A DNA stretch of 64,000 nt from JBJHBP01 sp050485685 (lineage in GTDB: Bacteria > Pseudomonadota > Gammaproteobacteria > Steroidobacterales > Rariloculaceae). Within the stretch, counting starts at the first letter, position 1; every line of letters begins with the position of its first letter. The translations under genes were made by a program, and so were the position numbers. The stretch is from the NCBI GenBank assembly GCA_050485685.1, contig JBJHBW010000016.1:1-64000 (forward strand), written 5' to 3'. Of this stretch, positions 45,097-53,595 are shown in pieces. A model generated the notes under the pieces. It did not search any database. It had not been told where the DNA came from and saw only the letters and a program-made list of their open reading frames with translations.

Positions 45097-45834
45097 TCAG
45101 CGCACCGGAGCCGCCGGCCGCGCGAACCCCAGAGGCACCAGCCGCTCGGCGAGTTGGTTCAGCGTGACTCGGGCGCTGCGGTAGCGTGTGGCCAGCAGCT
45201 TCAAACCCTGCCAGCGCGAGGGACGCAACAGGGTTGCAAGGACCGGACCGATTCGCGTGCGGCCCTGCCCGTCCACCCATGCGGCGATATCCGCCGGCAG
45301 CGTGTCGGCGGCTTCATCGACGATGACCCGGATGACGATGAACGGCACGCCCGCCTCGGCAGCTGCGCGTGCGATGGCCGCCGATTCCATGTCAGCCGCA
45401 ACGGCACCGCTGTTTTCCGCGGCTGACTGCTTGTCGCCGGATGCGTGCAGCACGTGATTCACACTGATGAGATCGCGACGGTCAGCGGCTGCGGATGTTC
45501 CGAGCGCGGCCACGACTTCCCTGCACCAGGCCGCGTCGGTGTTGTGGGCGTCTCCGGCAGCATCCAGGACGCGCGCCGGGATGACGATGGTGCCGGCACG
45601 CAGGTCGCTGACCAGCGCGCCAGCCAGACCCCAGCTGACCAGCGCCGTCGCTCCCCTGTTCGTCGCTGCTTCCACAGCGCGCCGCGCGTTAACTCCGCCC
45701 TGACCTGTGGTCAGGACCAGCAGGCCGGTCGCTTCGGAGTCACTCGCGCCCTGATCCTGCAGCCTGGCAAGGAGCGGACGTGATTCGGAGCGCAATGCGG
45801 CCAGCACGGCAACGCGCCCGCCATCAGCGGGCAT
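45097..45834 (-). CDS. hpnG: Adenosylhopane nucleosidase/phosphorylase HpnG
   Basis: A 245-residue protein starting at ATG 45834; an earlier GTG-type start lies further inside the squalene synthase gene. It has the nucleoside phosphorylase fold with VLAALRSESRPL, VLTTGQGGVNARRA, VSWGLAGAL and the ribose/purine site in VAADMESAAIARAA. HpnG removes adenine from adenosylhopane to give ribosylhopane, following HpnH. It overlaps the squalene synthase gene by 11 bases. Confidence 0.9.
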   Translation of the reverse strand: MPADGGRVAVLAALRSESRPLLARLQDQGASDSEATGLLVLTTGQGGVNARRAVEAATNRGATALVSWGLAGALVSDLRAGTIVIPARVLDAAGDAHNTDAAWCREVVAALGTSAAADRRDLISVNHVLHASGDKQSAAENSGAVAADMESAAIARAAAEAGVPFIVIRVIVDEAADTLPADIAAWVDGQGRTRIGPVLATLLRPSRWQGLKLLATRYRSARVTLNQLAERLVPLGFARPAAPVR

Positions 45835-46966
45835 CCAGTCGCCTCGACACCGGCTCAGCCAGAGCACGCGGCAGGCCGGGTTCGGTCTGCGCCAGCGGCA
45901 GACCGTTCGCGACGCGATCGAACATCATGCGCAGCGCCCGATTGCTCATCAGTGTCAGGTTCGTCGTCACGACCGTCGCCTTGACGGTGCGGCGGGACAC
46001 CTTGACCTCGGCGCCCGACCGGAACGTGGGATTGCGATGAATCTTGCGCAGCGTCAGCACCGCAAGGCCAATGGCCCAGAGGCAGAAGCGACGTATACCG
46101 ACCTCGCGCTTGGGAATGATGCAGGTGTACTGCAGTGCGTTGCGAAGATGGCCGTGAGCGACACCGATGAGCTGATTCAGACCTGCCCGAAAAGCTTCGG
46201 TGTCGTAAAGCGATTCCAGACGATCGAGACGAAACTGCGGGTCGCCCTGCGGCCCCTCAGTGAACACCGACAACGGCAGCCAGCACGCGTTGGCCGGGCG
46301 ATCGTCCCACATGTCCTTGAGAATGTTGGTCATCTGCAGGCCCTGCCCGAAAGATACGGCCAGACGCATCATTTCGTCGCGTCGCGGCTTCAGTTCCTCG
46401 CAGTGCAGGCAGAACAGCTCCGTCAGCATCTCGCCGACCACACCGGCCACGTAATAGCAGTACGACGCAAGTTCATCGAGATCGGCAAGACCGTTCAGGC
46501 TGCTGTTGCGCTGAAATTCCGGCATACCGGTGCACATGATGCGCACGCAACGGGTCACCGCATCGCGTTCCTCAGGCGTGAACCCATGGGTGATTCGAAT
46601 CACCGTGGCGGCGTTGGCCACCAGATCGCGCTCGTCCGGCAGCACCCTGTCGGACAGCAACGGCAGCAATGCATCGGCGAAAGGCTGCGCGTCTTCACCA
46701 CCTTCCACAACCGCGACGAAACGGCGATGAAACTCCGACTTCTGCGCGTTATCCAGGCCCACGTCGTCCTCTATCGTGTCGGCCAGGCGACACAACAGAT
46801 AGGCGTTGGTAACCACTTCCGCCAGTCGGTCAGGCAACACCGGTATGGTCAGCGCAAATGTGCGCGAGACACCGGGAAGAATGCCGGACTGATACTGCAG
46901 ATCTGTCGGATTGGCTGTTGTCGGTCGGCTCGGTTCGGAGTTCACTAATGTGCTCGCGCCGGACAT
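45824..46966 (-). CDS. sqs: Squalene synthase (phytoene/squalene synthase family)
   Basis: A 380-residue all-helical prenyl synthase that joins two farnesyl diphosphates. The first Asp-rich motif DTIEDD is at 63-68 and the second, LKDMWDD, ends near residue 222, with YCYYVAGVVGEMLTELF between. VSRTFALTIPVLP starts the catalytic fold. Spacing and length fit one-step eukaryote-like squalene synthases better than the shorter HpnC/HpnD pair; no HpnC or HpnE partner is visible here. It heads the long minus-strand operon, 27 bases from the divergent ispA gene. Confidence 0.85.
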   Translation of the reverse strand: MSGASTLVNSEPSRPTTANPTDLQYQSGILPGVSRTFALTIPVLPDRLAEVVTNAYLLCRLADTIEDDVGLDNAQKSEFHRRFVAVVEGGEDAQPFADALLPLLSDRVLPDERDLVANAATVIRITHGFTPEERDAVTRCVRIMCTGMPEFQRNSSLNGLADLDELASYCYYVAGVVGEMLTELFCLHCEELKPRRDEMMRLAVSFGQGLQMTNILKDMWDDRPANACWLPLSVFTEGPQGDPQFRLDRLESLYDTEAFRAGLNQLIGVAHGHLRNALQYTCIIPKREVGIRRFCLWAIGLAVLTLRKIHRNPTFRSGAEVKVSRRTVKATVVTTNLTLMSNRALRMMFDRVANGLPLAQTEPGLPRALAEPVSRRLDAR

Positions 46967-46993
46967 GCCGTTTCGGTGATACGATGACCGGCT

Positions 46994-47902
46994 ATGATAA
47001 CACGCCCCCCCGCTGAAACATTCTCCGACGCGTTAAGTGCATTACGCGAGCGCGTGGATGCTCGACTGGCCGCGACGATAGCAAATCACGACGGCACGCC
47101 TGATCGACTCAGGGAAGCCATGGCCTATTCCGTGCTGGGCAGCGGCAAGCGCATACGTCCCCTGCTCGCCTATGCTTCCGGGCAGCTCTGCGGTCTGCCG
47201 GTGGAAAATGTCGATGCCATCGCTGCCTCGGTTGAACTGGTGCACGCCTACTCGCTTGTGCATGATGATCTTCCCGCCATGGACGACGACGACCTGCGCC
47301 GCGGCCGCCCGACCACGCACCGGGCGTTTGACGAGGCCACAGCAATTCTCGCCGGCGATGCGCTTCAGGCACTGGCATTCGAAATACTGTGCAGCGACGA
47401 GGCATTGGTTGCGGCGCCGGAAAGGCAAAGCCGCGTGATCTGCTGTCTCGCACGAGCAGTCGGTCCGGCCGGCATGGTGGGCGGACAGATGCTGGACCTT
47501 GCGGCAGAAGGTCGTCACGTGGATGAGACTGCGCTGGAGGACATTCACCGTCGCAAGACCGGAGAACTGATTCGCGCCGCGATCATGATGCCGGCTGAAC
47601 TGGCGCACCTCCCGGCCGACGAACACGCGCGACTGGATCACTTTGCCAGTGACATCGGGCTGGTGTTCCAGATCCGCGATGATCTGCTGGAGATCGAAGC
47701 CGACACGGAAACCTTGGGCAAGAATGCCGGGTCGGACGCGAGCAACGACAAGTCCACCTATCCGTCACTGCTGGGCGCCGAAGGTGCACGTCAGCGCGCC
47801 GATGACGTGTATCACGCGGCACTGGCTTCGCTGGACGGTTTCGGCAGTCGCGGCGAAGGACTGCGTCAGCTGTCGGAGTTCATTCTCAAGCGTTCGTACT
47901 GA
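46994..47902 (+). CDS. ispA: Farnesyl diphosphate synthase
   Basis: A 302-residue polyprenyl synthase whose N-terminus aligns with E. coli IspA. The first Asp-rich motif, HDDLPAMDDDDLRRG, is at residues 90-104 and has the two extra residues of bacterial farnesyl synthases; the second is in FQIRDDLLEIEAD. It condenses DMAPP with two IPP to C15, the substrate of the adjacent divergent squalene synthase. The start has no clear ribosome site. Only one base separates its stop from the converging apt gene. Confidence 0.94.
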   Translation: MITRPPAETFSDALSALRERVDARLAATIANHDGTPDRLREAMAYSVLGSGKRIRPLLAYASGQLCGLPVENVDAIAASVELVHAYSLVHDDLPAMDDDDLRRGRPTTHRAFDEATAILAGDALQALAFEILCSDEALVAAPERQSRVICCLARAVGPAGMVGGQMLDLAAEGRHVDETALEDIHRRKTGELIRAAIMMPAELAHLPADEHARLDHFASDIGLVFQIRDDLLEIEADTETLGKNAGSDASNDKSTYPSLLGAEGARQRADDVYHAALASLDGFGSRGEGLRQLSEFILKRSY

Positions 47903-47903
47903 A

Positions 47904-48425
47904 TCAGTAGCTGATCAGGCTCGCGACAGGACAATCTCCAAGCTGCTCGCGCCCGTTCAGGAACGCAAGCTCTATCAGTACCGTACATCCCGCCACGGTC
48001 CCGCTCTGTTTGCGGATCAGGCGACACACGGCGTCCACGGTCCCGCCCGTGGCCAGCAGATCATCCACGATCAGATAGCGTTTCCCGGCCTCGATCGCAT
48101 CGGCATGCACTTCCAGATGGTCGTGACCGTATTCGAGTTCGTAGCGAATGCTGATCGCCTCGCGTGGCAGCTTGCCGCGTTTTCGCACCAGCTGCATGGG
48201 CCAGCCGGTCAGCTGCGTCAGCGCCGCCCCGAAGATGAAACCTCGCGATTCGATGGCCAGGATCACGTCCGGATTCCAGGGCCTGGAAGCGTCCGCCATA
48301 TGCCCGACAGCAGCCCGAAAGCCCTGCGGGTCCGCCACCAGCGGCGTGATGTCCTTGAAAACTATGCCGGGCTTGGGGAAGTCGGGCACGTCACGAATCA
48401 GGGATCTGATGTTTTCCAGCGTCAT
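47904..48425 (-). CDS. apt: Adenine phosphoribosyltransferase
   Basis: A 173-residue purine salvage enzyme that makes AMP from adenine and PRPP. ATG 48425 is supported by AGGTGG; the upstream extension is rejected. PDFPKPGIVFKDITPL, ESRGFIFGAAL and the PRPP loop LIVDDLLATGGT (118-129) are diagnostic. Its neighbour HpnG releases free adenine, which Apt would recycle. That link is suggestive, though apt is on a separate transcript across ispA. Confidence 0.93.
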   Translation of the reverse strand: MTLENIRSLIRDVPDFPKPGIVFKDITPLVADPQGFRAAVGHMADASRPWNPDVILAIESRGFIFGAALTQLTGWPMQLVRKRGKLPREAISIRYELEYGHDHLEVHADAIEAGKRYLIVDDLLATGGTVDAVCRLIRKQSGTVAGCTVLIELAFLNGREQLGDCPVASLISY

Positions 48426-48576
48426 TGCGATCCACCTGCTGCACCGGCGCGCATGATGGCTGCTGCCGAAGCGGCGGGCAAGCGGCTGAGTCCGTCGCGG
48501 TGACACCGGCGATTGCCGCCTTTTACGCTGTGCGCGACAATGCGCGGCCACCCGAACCACCGGAAACGGATTCCCG

Positions 48577-49812
48577 ATGACTGTCTCTGAATACTGCGTC
48601 GCGGGCGCTGTTCGCGCACTGAATGGCGGCAGCCGGCTGCTAGGCAGCTACCGGCACCGCGTCCCGGATCTGGGCGCCGAGGCTCTGATGAGCGCCGCAC
48701 GTCGCCGCGCGAAGCTTGAGAACTTTGGTGACTGGCCGATCGAGGCGCCACTGCAGCGACTGCTGGAATCCTACGAACGCGAAGCGCATCTGACGATGCT
48801 CGGTCGCATCACGGTTCGCGAAATGATCGTCAGCCTGCTCGAGAACCTGCTGCACATGGAGGCCGAACGTGCCGCCGATCCGGGCATAGCCGATGAGGCC
48901 ATAGACGCGCCGGTGTTCATCGTAGGTCTGCCGCGCACCGGCACCACACTTCTGCATAATGTCATCACCGAAGACCCGGACAATCGCGTCCCGCTGACCT
49001 GGGAAGTCATGTATCCGGCCGGCCACGCAGGTGATCCGGCCCGCATGGAACGCGCACGCCGCAAAACAGCAACGCGGCTGGGATGGGCAGACCTGCTCGC
49101 GCCCGAGTTCAAGCGCATTCATCCCATGGCACCCGATTTTCCGCAGGAATGCATTGCGATCACAGCCGGCGTGTTCATGAGCATCCAGTTCCACACCACG
49201 CACAATGTGGCCGCCTATCAGGACTGGTTTGAGCAGGATTCACAGCGTCTCGCAATGGACTTTCACAAGCGCATGCTGCAGCACCTGCAGCGGCAACGTC
49301 GCGGCGAACGCTGGGTCATGAAGGCGCCAGGCCACCTGTTCGGCCTCGGCGCACTGCTGGAGCGTTATCCGGACGCGAAGGTGATACAGACCCACCGGGA
49401 CCCGCTGCGGGTCATGGCATCCATGGCCAGTCACGCCACTGTGCTGCGTCGCGCGTTCAGCGATCACGCTGATCCGGTCGCGATCGCGCGGGACTGGGCG
49501 GACCGTTGGGCGACGGCCCTGGATGGTTTCCTCGCGACACGCGACCGCGCACCGGCCGGTCAGTTTCTGGACATCAACTACGAAGCGATAGAGCGTGATC
49601 CGGTACAGACCGTGGAACAAATCTACGATTTCCTGGGTTGGCCCCTCACCGACGAGGCACGTCAGCGCATGCAGTCATTCCTGACCGCCAATCCAAAGAA
49701 CAAACATGGCGTGCATCGCTATTCGCTGGAAGAGTACGGACTGAACCGTGAAGCGGAAGCACGCAGGTTTGCCGCCTATTGCGAACGGTTCAGCATTCCC
49801 GTGCGCGCCTGA
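48577..49812 (+). CDS. Sulfotransferase-family protein
   Basis: A 411-residue P-loop protein. The PAPS 5'-phosphosulfate loop is VGLPRTGTTLL starting near residue 116, and the 3'-phosphate site is in VIQTHRDPLRVMASMAS. It probably transfers sulfate to a lipid or small-molecule hydroxyl in the cytoplasm. It is monocistronic, divergent from apt. PAPS-dependent family members of this length are common in marine proteobacteria and mycobacteria; the acceptor is unknown. Confidence 0.83.
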   Translation: MTVSEYCVAGAVRALNGGSRLLGSYRHRVPDLGAEALMSAARRRAKLENFGDWPIEAPLQRLLESYEREAHLTMLGRITVREMIVSLLENLLHMEAERAADPGIADEAIDAPVFIVGLPRTGTTLLHNVITEDPDNRVPLTWEVMYPAGHAGDPARMERARRKTATRLGWADLLAPEFKRIHPMAPDFPQECIAITAGVFMSIQFHTTHNVAAYQDWFEQDSQRLAMDFHKRMLQHLQRQRRGERWVMKAPGHLFGLGALLERYPDAKVIQTHRDPLRVMASMASHATVLRRAFSDHADPVAIARDWADRWATALDGFLATRDRAPAGQFLDINYEAIERDPVQTVEQIYDFLGWPLTDEARQRMQSFLTANPKNKHGVHRYSLEEYGLNREAEARRFAAYCERFSIPVRA

Positions 49813-49838
49813 GCATCCGCGCACAGGCCGGGCTGTCA

Positions 49839-51692
49839 CTACCAGCCGCAGCTGCGTGTCGCGTTCTCCTGCCGCAGTCGCGCCATCAGTGGCTCGAAGT
49901 AGGCGAGGATGGCGCCGCCGTCCATCTGCCTTGAACCGGTGAACGACTCAAGCGCATCGGGCCAGGGCACAGAACGTCCCAGCGCCAGCATCTGCTGGAG
50001 GCGCTCGCCCACTTCCCTGTTTCCGTATATGGAACAGCGGTGCAGCGGACCTTCCCACCCGGCGATGCGACAGGCAGCCTCGTGCAGCTGGAACTGCATG
50101 ATGAAGGCCAGAAAGTAGCGCAGGTATGGCATGTTGGCCGGAATGTGATATTTCGCGCCCGGATCGAACGCCGCCGCCGAGCGCTGGACAGGAGGTTCCA
50201 CCCCCTGATAGCGGTGCCGCAGCTCCCACCATGCCTCGTTATAGCGATCCGGGGTCACTTCGCCGCGAAACACCTGCCAGCGCCACTGATCCAGCAGCAA
50301 CGCGAAAGGCAGGAACGCCACCTTGTCCAGCGCCTGCTCCATCAGGAGGTCGAGATCAGCTTCCGGCGGCGGCACGTCATCGACAAGGCCCAGCTCGCGC
50401 AGGTACTCCGGCGTCACCGACAGTGCGATGAAGTCTCCAATCGCCTCGTGAAAGCCATCGTGCGCGCCTTCACGAAACAGAAAATCCTGATCGCGGTAGG
50501 CACGATAGTAGAAGTTGTGACCGAGCTCATGGTGAACCATCTGGAAGTCATACGCGTTGACCGACATGCACATCTTGATTCTGAGGTCTTCATCGCCATC
50601 GATGGACCACGCGGACGGGTGACAGACCACATCGCGATCCCGTGGCTCGATCAGCAGCGAGCGCTCCCAGAACGTAGCCGGCAAAGGCTCGAACCCCAAT
50701 GACACGAAGAACGACTCGGCGGTTTCGGTCATGCGTTGCGGGGTGAAATCGTGCGCCTGCAGCAGCTCGGTAAGGGCCAGTTCACCGCCGCCACCCTCCA
50801 GCGCCACGATGTCGTAGATGTTCAGCCACTGCTGGGCCCACATGTTGCCGAGCAGGTCAGCACGAATCGGCCGGTCACGCGCCTGAACGGATTCGCCGTA
50901 GTAGTCACTCAGACGGTCGCGAACATGACAGTGCAGCTCCTCATACAGGGGCTCGACCTGGCCCCACAAACGCTGCACTTCGTGCTGCATCTCGACGGCG
51001 CTCATCTCGTAGCCGGCAAGCCACAGATCGGCGACGTTCGCGAAACCCATTTCGCGCGCGCCCTCGTTCGCAATCTCGACCAGTCGTGCATAACGAGGCG
51101 GCATGGCTTCGGCCGCCGTGCGCCAGGCTGACCAGGCCTCGGCGAGCTCGTCCGGATCCCGGGAGCTGTCCATGATCGCTTCCAGTTCGCCAAGACCCGT
51201 CTCGCGGCCACGGAACGTCACCTGACCGGTTGAATAGGCGGATTCCAGCCAGGCAAGCAGTTCACCAAGCTCCGCCGCTGCCCCGTCGCTGCCCGGCGCC
51301 GGCAGGGGGATCAGCATGCGTACGAAATTCAGCTTGCGGGACAGGACTTGCGGAAGATCCAGGTGTTCGTACCGACTGGCTTCAGCGGCAAGGCGGGCCA
51401 GCAACTCCGAAGTCTGTGCAGCGGTAGCGGCAGCGAGACGGGTCGTGTCTTCGGTGATGAAATTGGCTCGCACCCAGTTGACACGGGTCGCGTACTCCCA
51501 ATGCGCCGCGAGCTCGGCTTCGGCCCTGTCAAGAAACGCCCGCGCATCGTCAACCGTGAGCTGCCGGGCGGCGACGGTTGTGTCGGAAGTCTGCTCCGAC
51601 GTCCCGTCGCTGCAGCCGGCGGTCAGCGCAAGCAAGGCCAGTATCACAGCAGCGGACAGCCGCCCGGCGCAGTCCTGATAACGCTTTAACAT
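49839..51692 (-). CDS. M2-family zinc peptidase lipoprotein (ACE-like)
   Basis: A 617-residue protein. A type II signal ends in LTAGC (Cys27), so it is a lipoprotein of the cell envelope. The zinc motif HELGH is at 388-392 with the third ligand Glu416 in FHEAIGD, and the whole helical fold matches peptidyl-dipeptidase A. It removes dipeptides from peptide C-termini. Convergent with the sulfotransferase gene with a 26-base gap. Confidence 0.9.
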   Translation of the reverse strand: MLKRYQDCAGRLSAAVILALLALTAGCSDGTSEQTSDTTVAARQLTVDDARAFLDRAEAELAAHWEYATRVNWVRANFITEDTTRLAAATAAQTSELLARLAAEASRYEHLDLPQVLSRKLNFVRMLIPLPAPGSDGAAAELGELLAWLESAYSTGQVTFRGRETGLGELEAIMDSSRDPDELAEAWSAWRTAAEAMPPRYARLVEIANEGAREMGFANVADLWLAGYEMSAVEMQHEVQRLWGQVEPLYEELHCHVRDRLSDYYGESVQARDRPIRADLLGNMWAQQWLNIYDIVALEGGGGELALTELLQAHDFTPQRMTETAESFFVSLGFEPLPATFWERSLLIEPRDRDVVCHPSAWSIDGDEDLRIKMCMSVNAYDFQMVHHELGHNFYYRAYRDQDFLFREGAHDGFHEAIGDFIALSVTPEYLRELGLVDDVPPPEADLDLLMEQALDKVAFLPFALLLDQWRWQVFRGEVTPDRYNEAWWELRHRYQGVEPPVQRSAAAFDPGAKYHIPANMPYLRYFLAFIMQFQLHEAACRIAGWEGPLHRCSIYGNREVGERLQQMLALGRSVPWPDALESFTGSRQMDGGAILAYFEPLMARLRQENATRSCGW

Positions 51693-51777
51693 GCGGCGAC
51701 TTTAACGCCGACGGTGCTGAGCGCAAAGCATGCTGTCCGCAAACTGTGAATCTCTTTCGCATCCGTGCGAAGCGGCG

Positions 51778-52188
51778 TCAGTATCCGTAAACACGGACCA
51801 CGGTCGTTGCCGGCGCCTGATAGACCGGAACCGCCGTCACCGTCGCCCTGCGCATATGTCCCGGTGGCACCATGCCGCGCCGTGCCAGGCCGGGAGGCCC
51901 TGCCACGACAGCCACCGGCGCGTGATAGTGATGCACGTGACGGCTGGCTCGCTTGCGCTTCGGAGCGGCATGCACGACCGTCGGGTAATGGACAACCGGA
52001 TAGTGCACCTGTTGATAGACATGCACCCGGGAATCGCGGCGACTGGAGTAAGCCAGTTCGCCCGCCACGGCACCGAGAATGGCGCCGCCGACCACATAGC
52101 GAAGATGACGGTTATTGTCGGCGTGCGCACTGGCACTGCCAAGTCCGAACAAAGCCAGGGTGGCCAGAAGCATTGCTTTTCGATTCAT
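51778..52188 (-). CDS. Small exported His/Tyr/Val-rich protein
   Basis: A 136-residue protein from ATG 52188. A clean signal peptide (MNRKAMLLATLALFGLGSASAHA) precedes a short Gly/Ala hydrophobic hairpin (RYVVGGAILGAVAGELA), then a basic, His-rich region (SRHVHHYHAP) and a C-terminus with VPVYQAPATTVVRVYGY. Proteins like this with a glycine-zipper-like segment are common and uncharacterised; the histidines could bind metal. It is separate from the peptidase gene by 85 bases. Confidence 0.7.
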   Translation of the reverse strand: MNRKAMLLATLALFGLGSASAHADNNRHLRYVVGGAILGAVAGELAYSSRRDSRVHVYQQVHYPVVHYPTVVHAAPKRKRASRHVHHYHAPVAVVAGPPGLARRGMVPPGHMRRATVTAVPVYQAPATTVVRVYGY

Positions 52189-52323
52189 GACTGCACTCCA
52201 CGATGGATTCGAGCACAAGGCTAGAGAGCCGTGACTGAACGATCGCTGAACGCCCGCGGGCGCAGTTGTCACACAGGGCTGAAATCCGATCAACGAACTC
52301 TTTGGAGGTGGGCGTTTGCTGCC

Positions 52324-53538
52324 ATGACGCATCCGCCGCTCTCGGCTACCATGGGCGCCGTGTCGGACACGGACACGGACACGGACACAACCTTGAACGA
52401 AGCCGAACCCAGCAGCCCGGTTGGTGAAGCCATGGCACCGCGCATGCCGCGCGTCATGTTCATGACGGCCTGGGGGGACCGCCCCGAGGTCGCGACCGCC
52501 ATCGGTCTGGCACGCCGCGGATGCGACGTCCATGTCTGCGCCATGCCCGACAGTCCGAATCTTGGCAAGTTCAGGGCGGCCGGTCTGCCGATCCTGACCG
52601 TACCCATGCGCAAGCGGATCGACTTCGACACGATACGTAGTGTGCGCGCGGCGCTTCGTCAGGGCGGCTTCGATGTCCTGCATATGCTGCACAATCGCGC
52701 CATCTCGAACGGCCTCATCGCCGCACGCGGCCTTGGGCATCTGAAGCTGATCGCCTACCGGGGCATCGTCGGCAATCTGAGCTATCTGGATCCGACATCA
52801 TGGATGCGTCATCTCAATCCCCGCGTCGATCGCATCGTCTGTGTGGCCGATGCCGTGCGCGACAGCATGCTGGAAGTGGGCCTGTTCGGCCTGAGGCTGG
52901 ATCCCGGCAAGGTGGTGACCATACACAAGGGCCATGACCTGGCCTGGTATGACGCGCAACCTGCAGACCTCTCGCAGTTCGGAGTTCCCGTTGATGCATT
53001 CGTAATCGGGTGCATCGCCAACTGGCGTCCGCGCAAGGGACTGGAAGTGCTGCTCAAGGCGTTTGCATCGCTTCCGGACGATCTGTCCGCACATCTGCTG
53101 CTGGCCGGCCGCATGGACAACCCGCGATTTGCCGAGCTGATACGCAATCATCCCTGCTCTGACCGCATTCACAGTCTCGGCTTTCGCAATGACGCTCCCA
53201 GCCTGATCGCCGCCTGCGACGTATCGGTGCTGCCGACCATAAGGCGCGAGGGCCTGCCGAAAACGGTGATCGAAGCGATGGCCTATGGCGTCACACCCGT
53301 CGTCACTGACTGCGGTGGCAGCCCGGAAATCGTCGTGGATGGCGAATGCGGCCTGGTCGTGCCACCCGGTGACCATGCAGCCCTGGCTGCCGCACTGCTG
53401 GAACTCGGTCGCAACGAGAAGCTGCGTGCGCGGCTGGGACAGGCCGCCCGTCAGCGTATCGCGACCGACTTCAACATCGAGCAGACAATCGACAAAACGC
53501 TGGCACTGTACCGTTCACTGATCAGCGATCCGCGCTGA
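52324..53538 (+). CDS. Glycosyltransferase family 4 protein
   Basis: A 404-residue GT-B enzyme if it begins at ATG 52324; GGAGGT lies rather far (14 bases) upstream and ATG 52351 is an alternative. Residues about 14-22 are an Asp-Thr repeat. The Rossmann domains carry IGCIANWRPRKGLEVLLKAF, and the donor-sugar EX7E-type region is REGLPKTVIEAMAYG then GSPEIVVDG. It probably adds a sugar to lipopolysaccharide or another envelope glycan. It converges on a GT2 gene. Confidence 0.85.
   Translation: MTHPPLSATMGAVSDTDTDTDTTLNEAEPSSPVGEAMAPRMPRVMFMTAWGDRPEVATAIGLARRGCDVHVCAMPDSPNLGKFRAAGLPILTVPMRKRIDFDTIRSVRAALRQGGFDVLHMLHNRAISNGLIAARGLGHLKLIAYRGIVGNLSYLDPTSWMRHLNPRVDRIVCVADAVRDSMLEVGLFGLRLDPGKVVTIHKGHDLAWYDAQPADLSQFGVPVDAFVIGCIANWRPRKGLEVLLKAFASLPDDLSAHLLLAGRMDNPRFAELIRNHPCSDRIHSLGFRNDAPSLIAACDVSVLPTIRREGLPKTVIEAMAYGVTPVVTDCGGSPEIVVDGECGLVVPPGDHAALAAALLELGRNEKLRARLGQAARQRIATDFNIEQTIDKTLALYRSLISDPR
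52365..52388. repeat. Hexanucleotide microsatellite (GGACAC)x4
   Basis: Four perfect GGACAC copies at the 5' end of the GT4 gene encode a short Asp-Thr tract. It lies between two candidate start codons (52324 and 52351) and the first fold element. Copy changes keep the frame. Confidence 0.85.
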
Positions 53539-53595
53539 CATTATCGCAACCCTCGCAACAACGGTGAATGATCCGGTGCTCGATTGCTGCCGTTG

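Noticed and set aside
45824..46966. Assignment as HpnD (presqualene diphosphate synthase)
   Set aside because: Kept as squalene synthase because length and motif spacing fit the one-step type and no HpnE partner is visible, but HpnD remains possible.
46993..46998. TATGAT as a -10 element for ispA
   Set aside because: It overlaps the ispA start codon, and transcription from it would begin inside the coding region.
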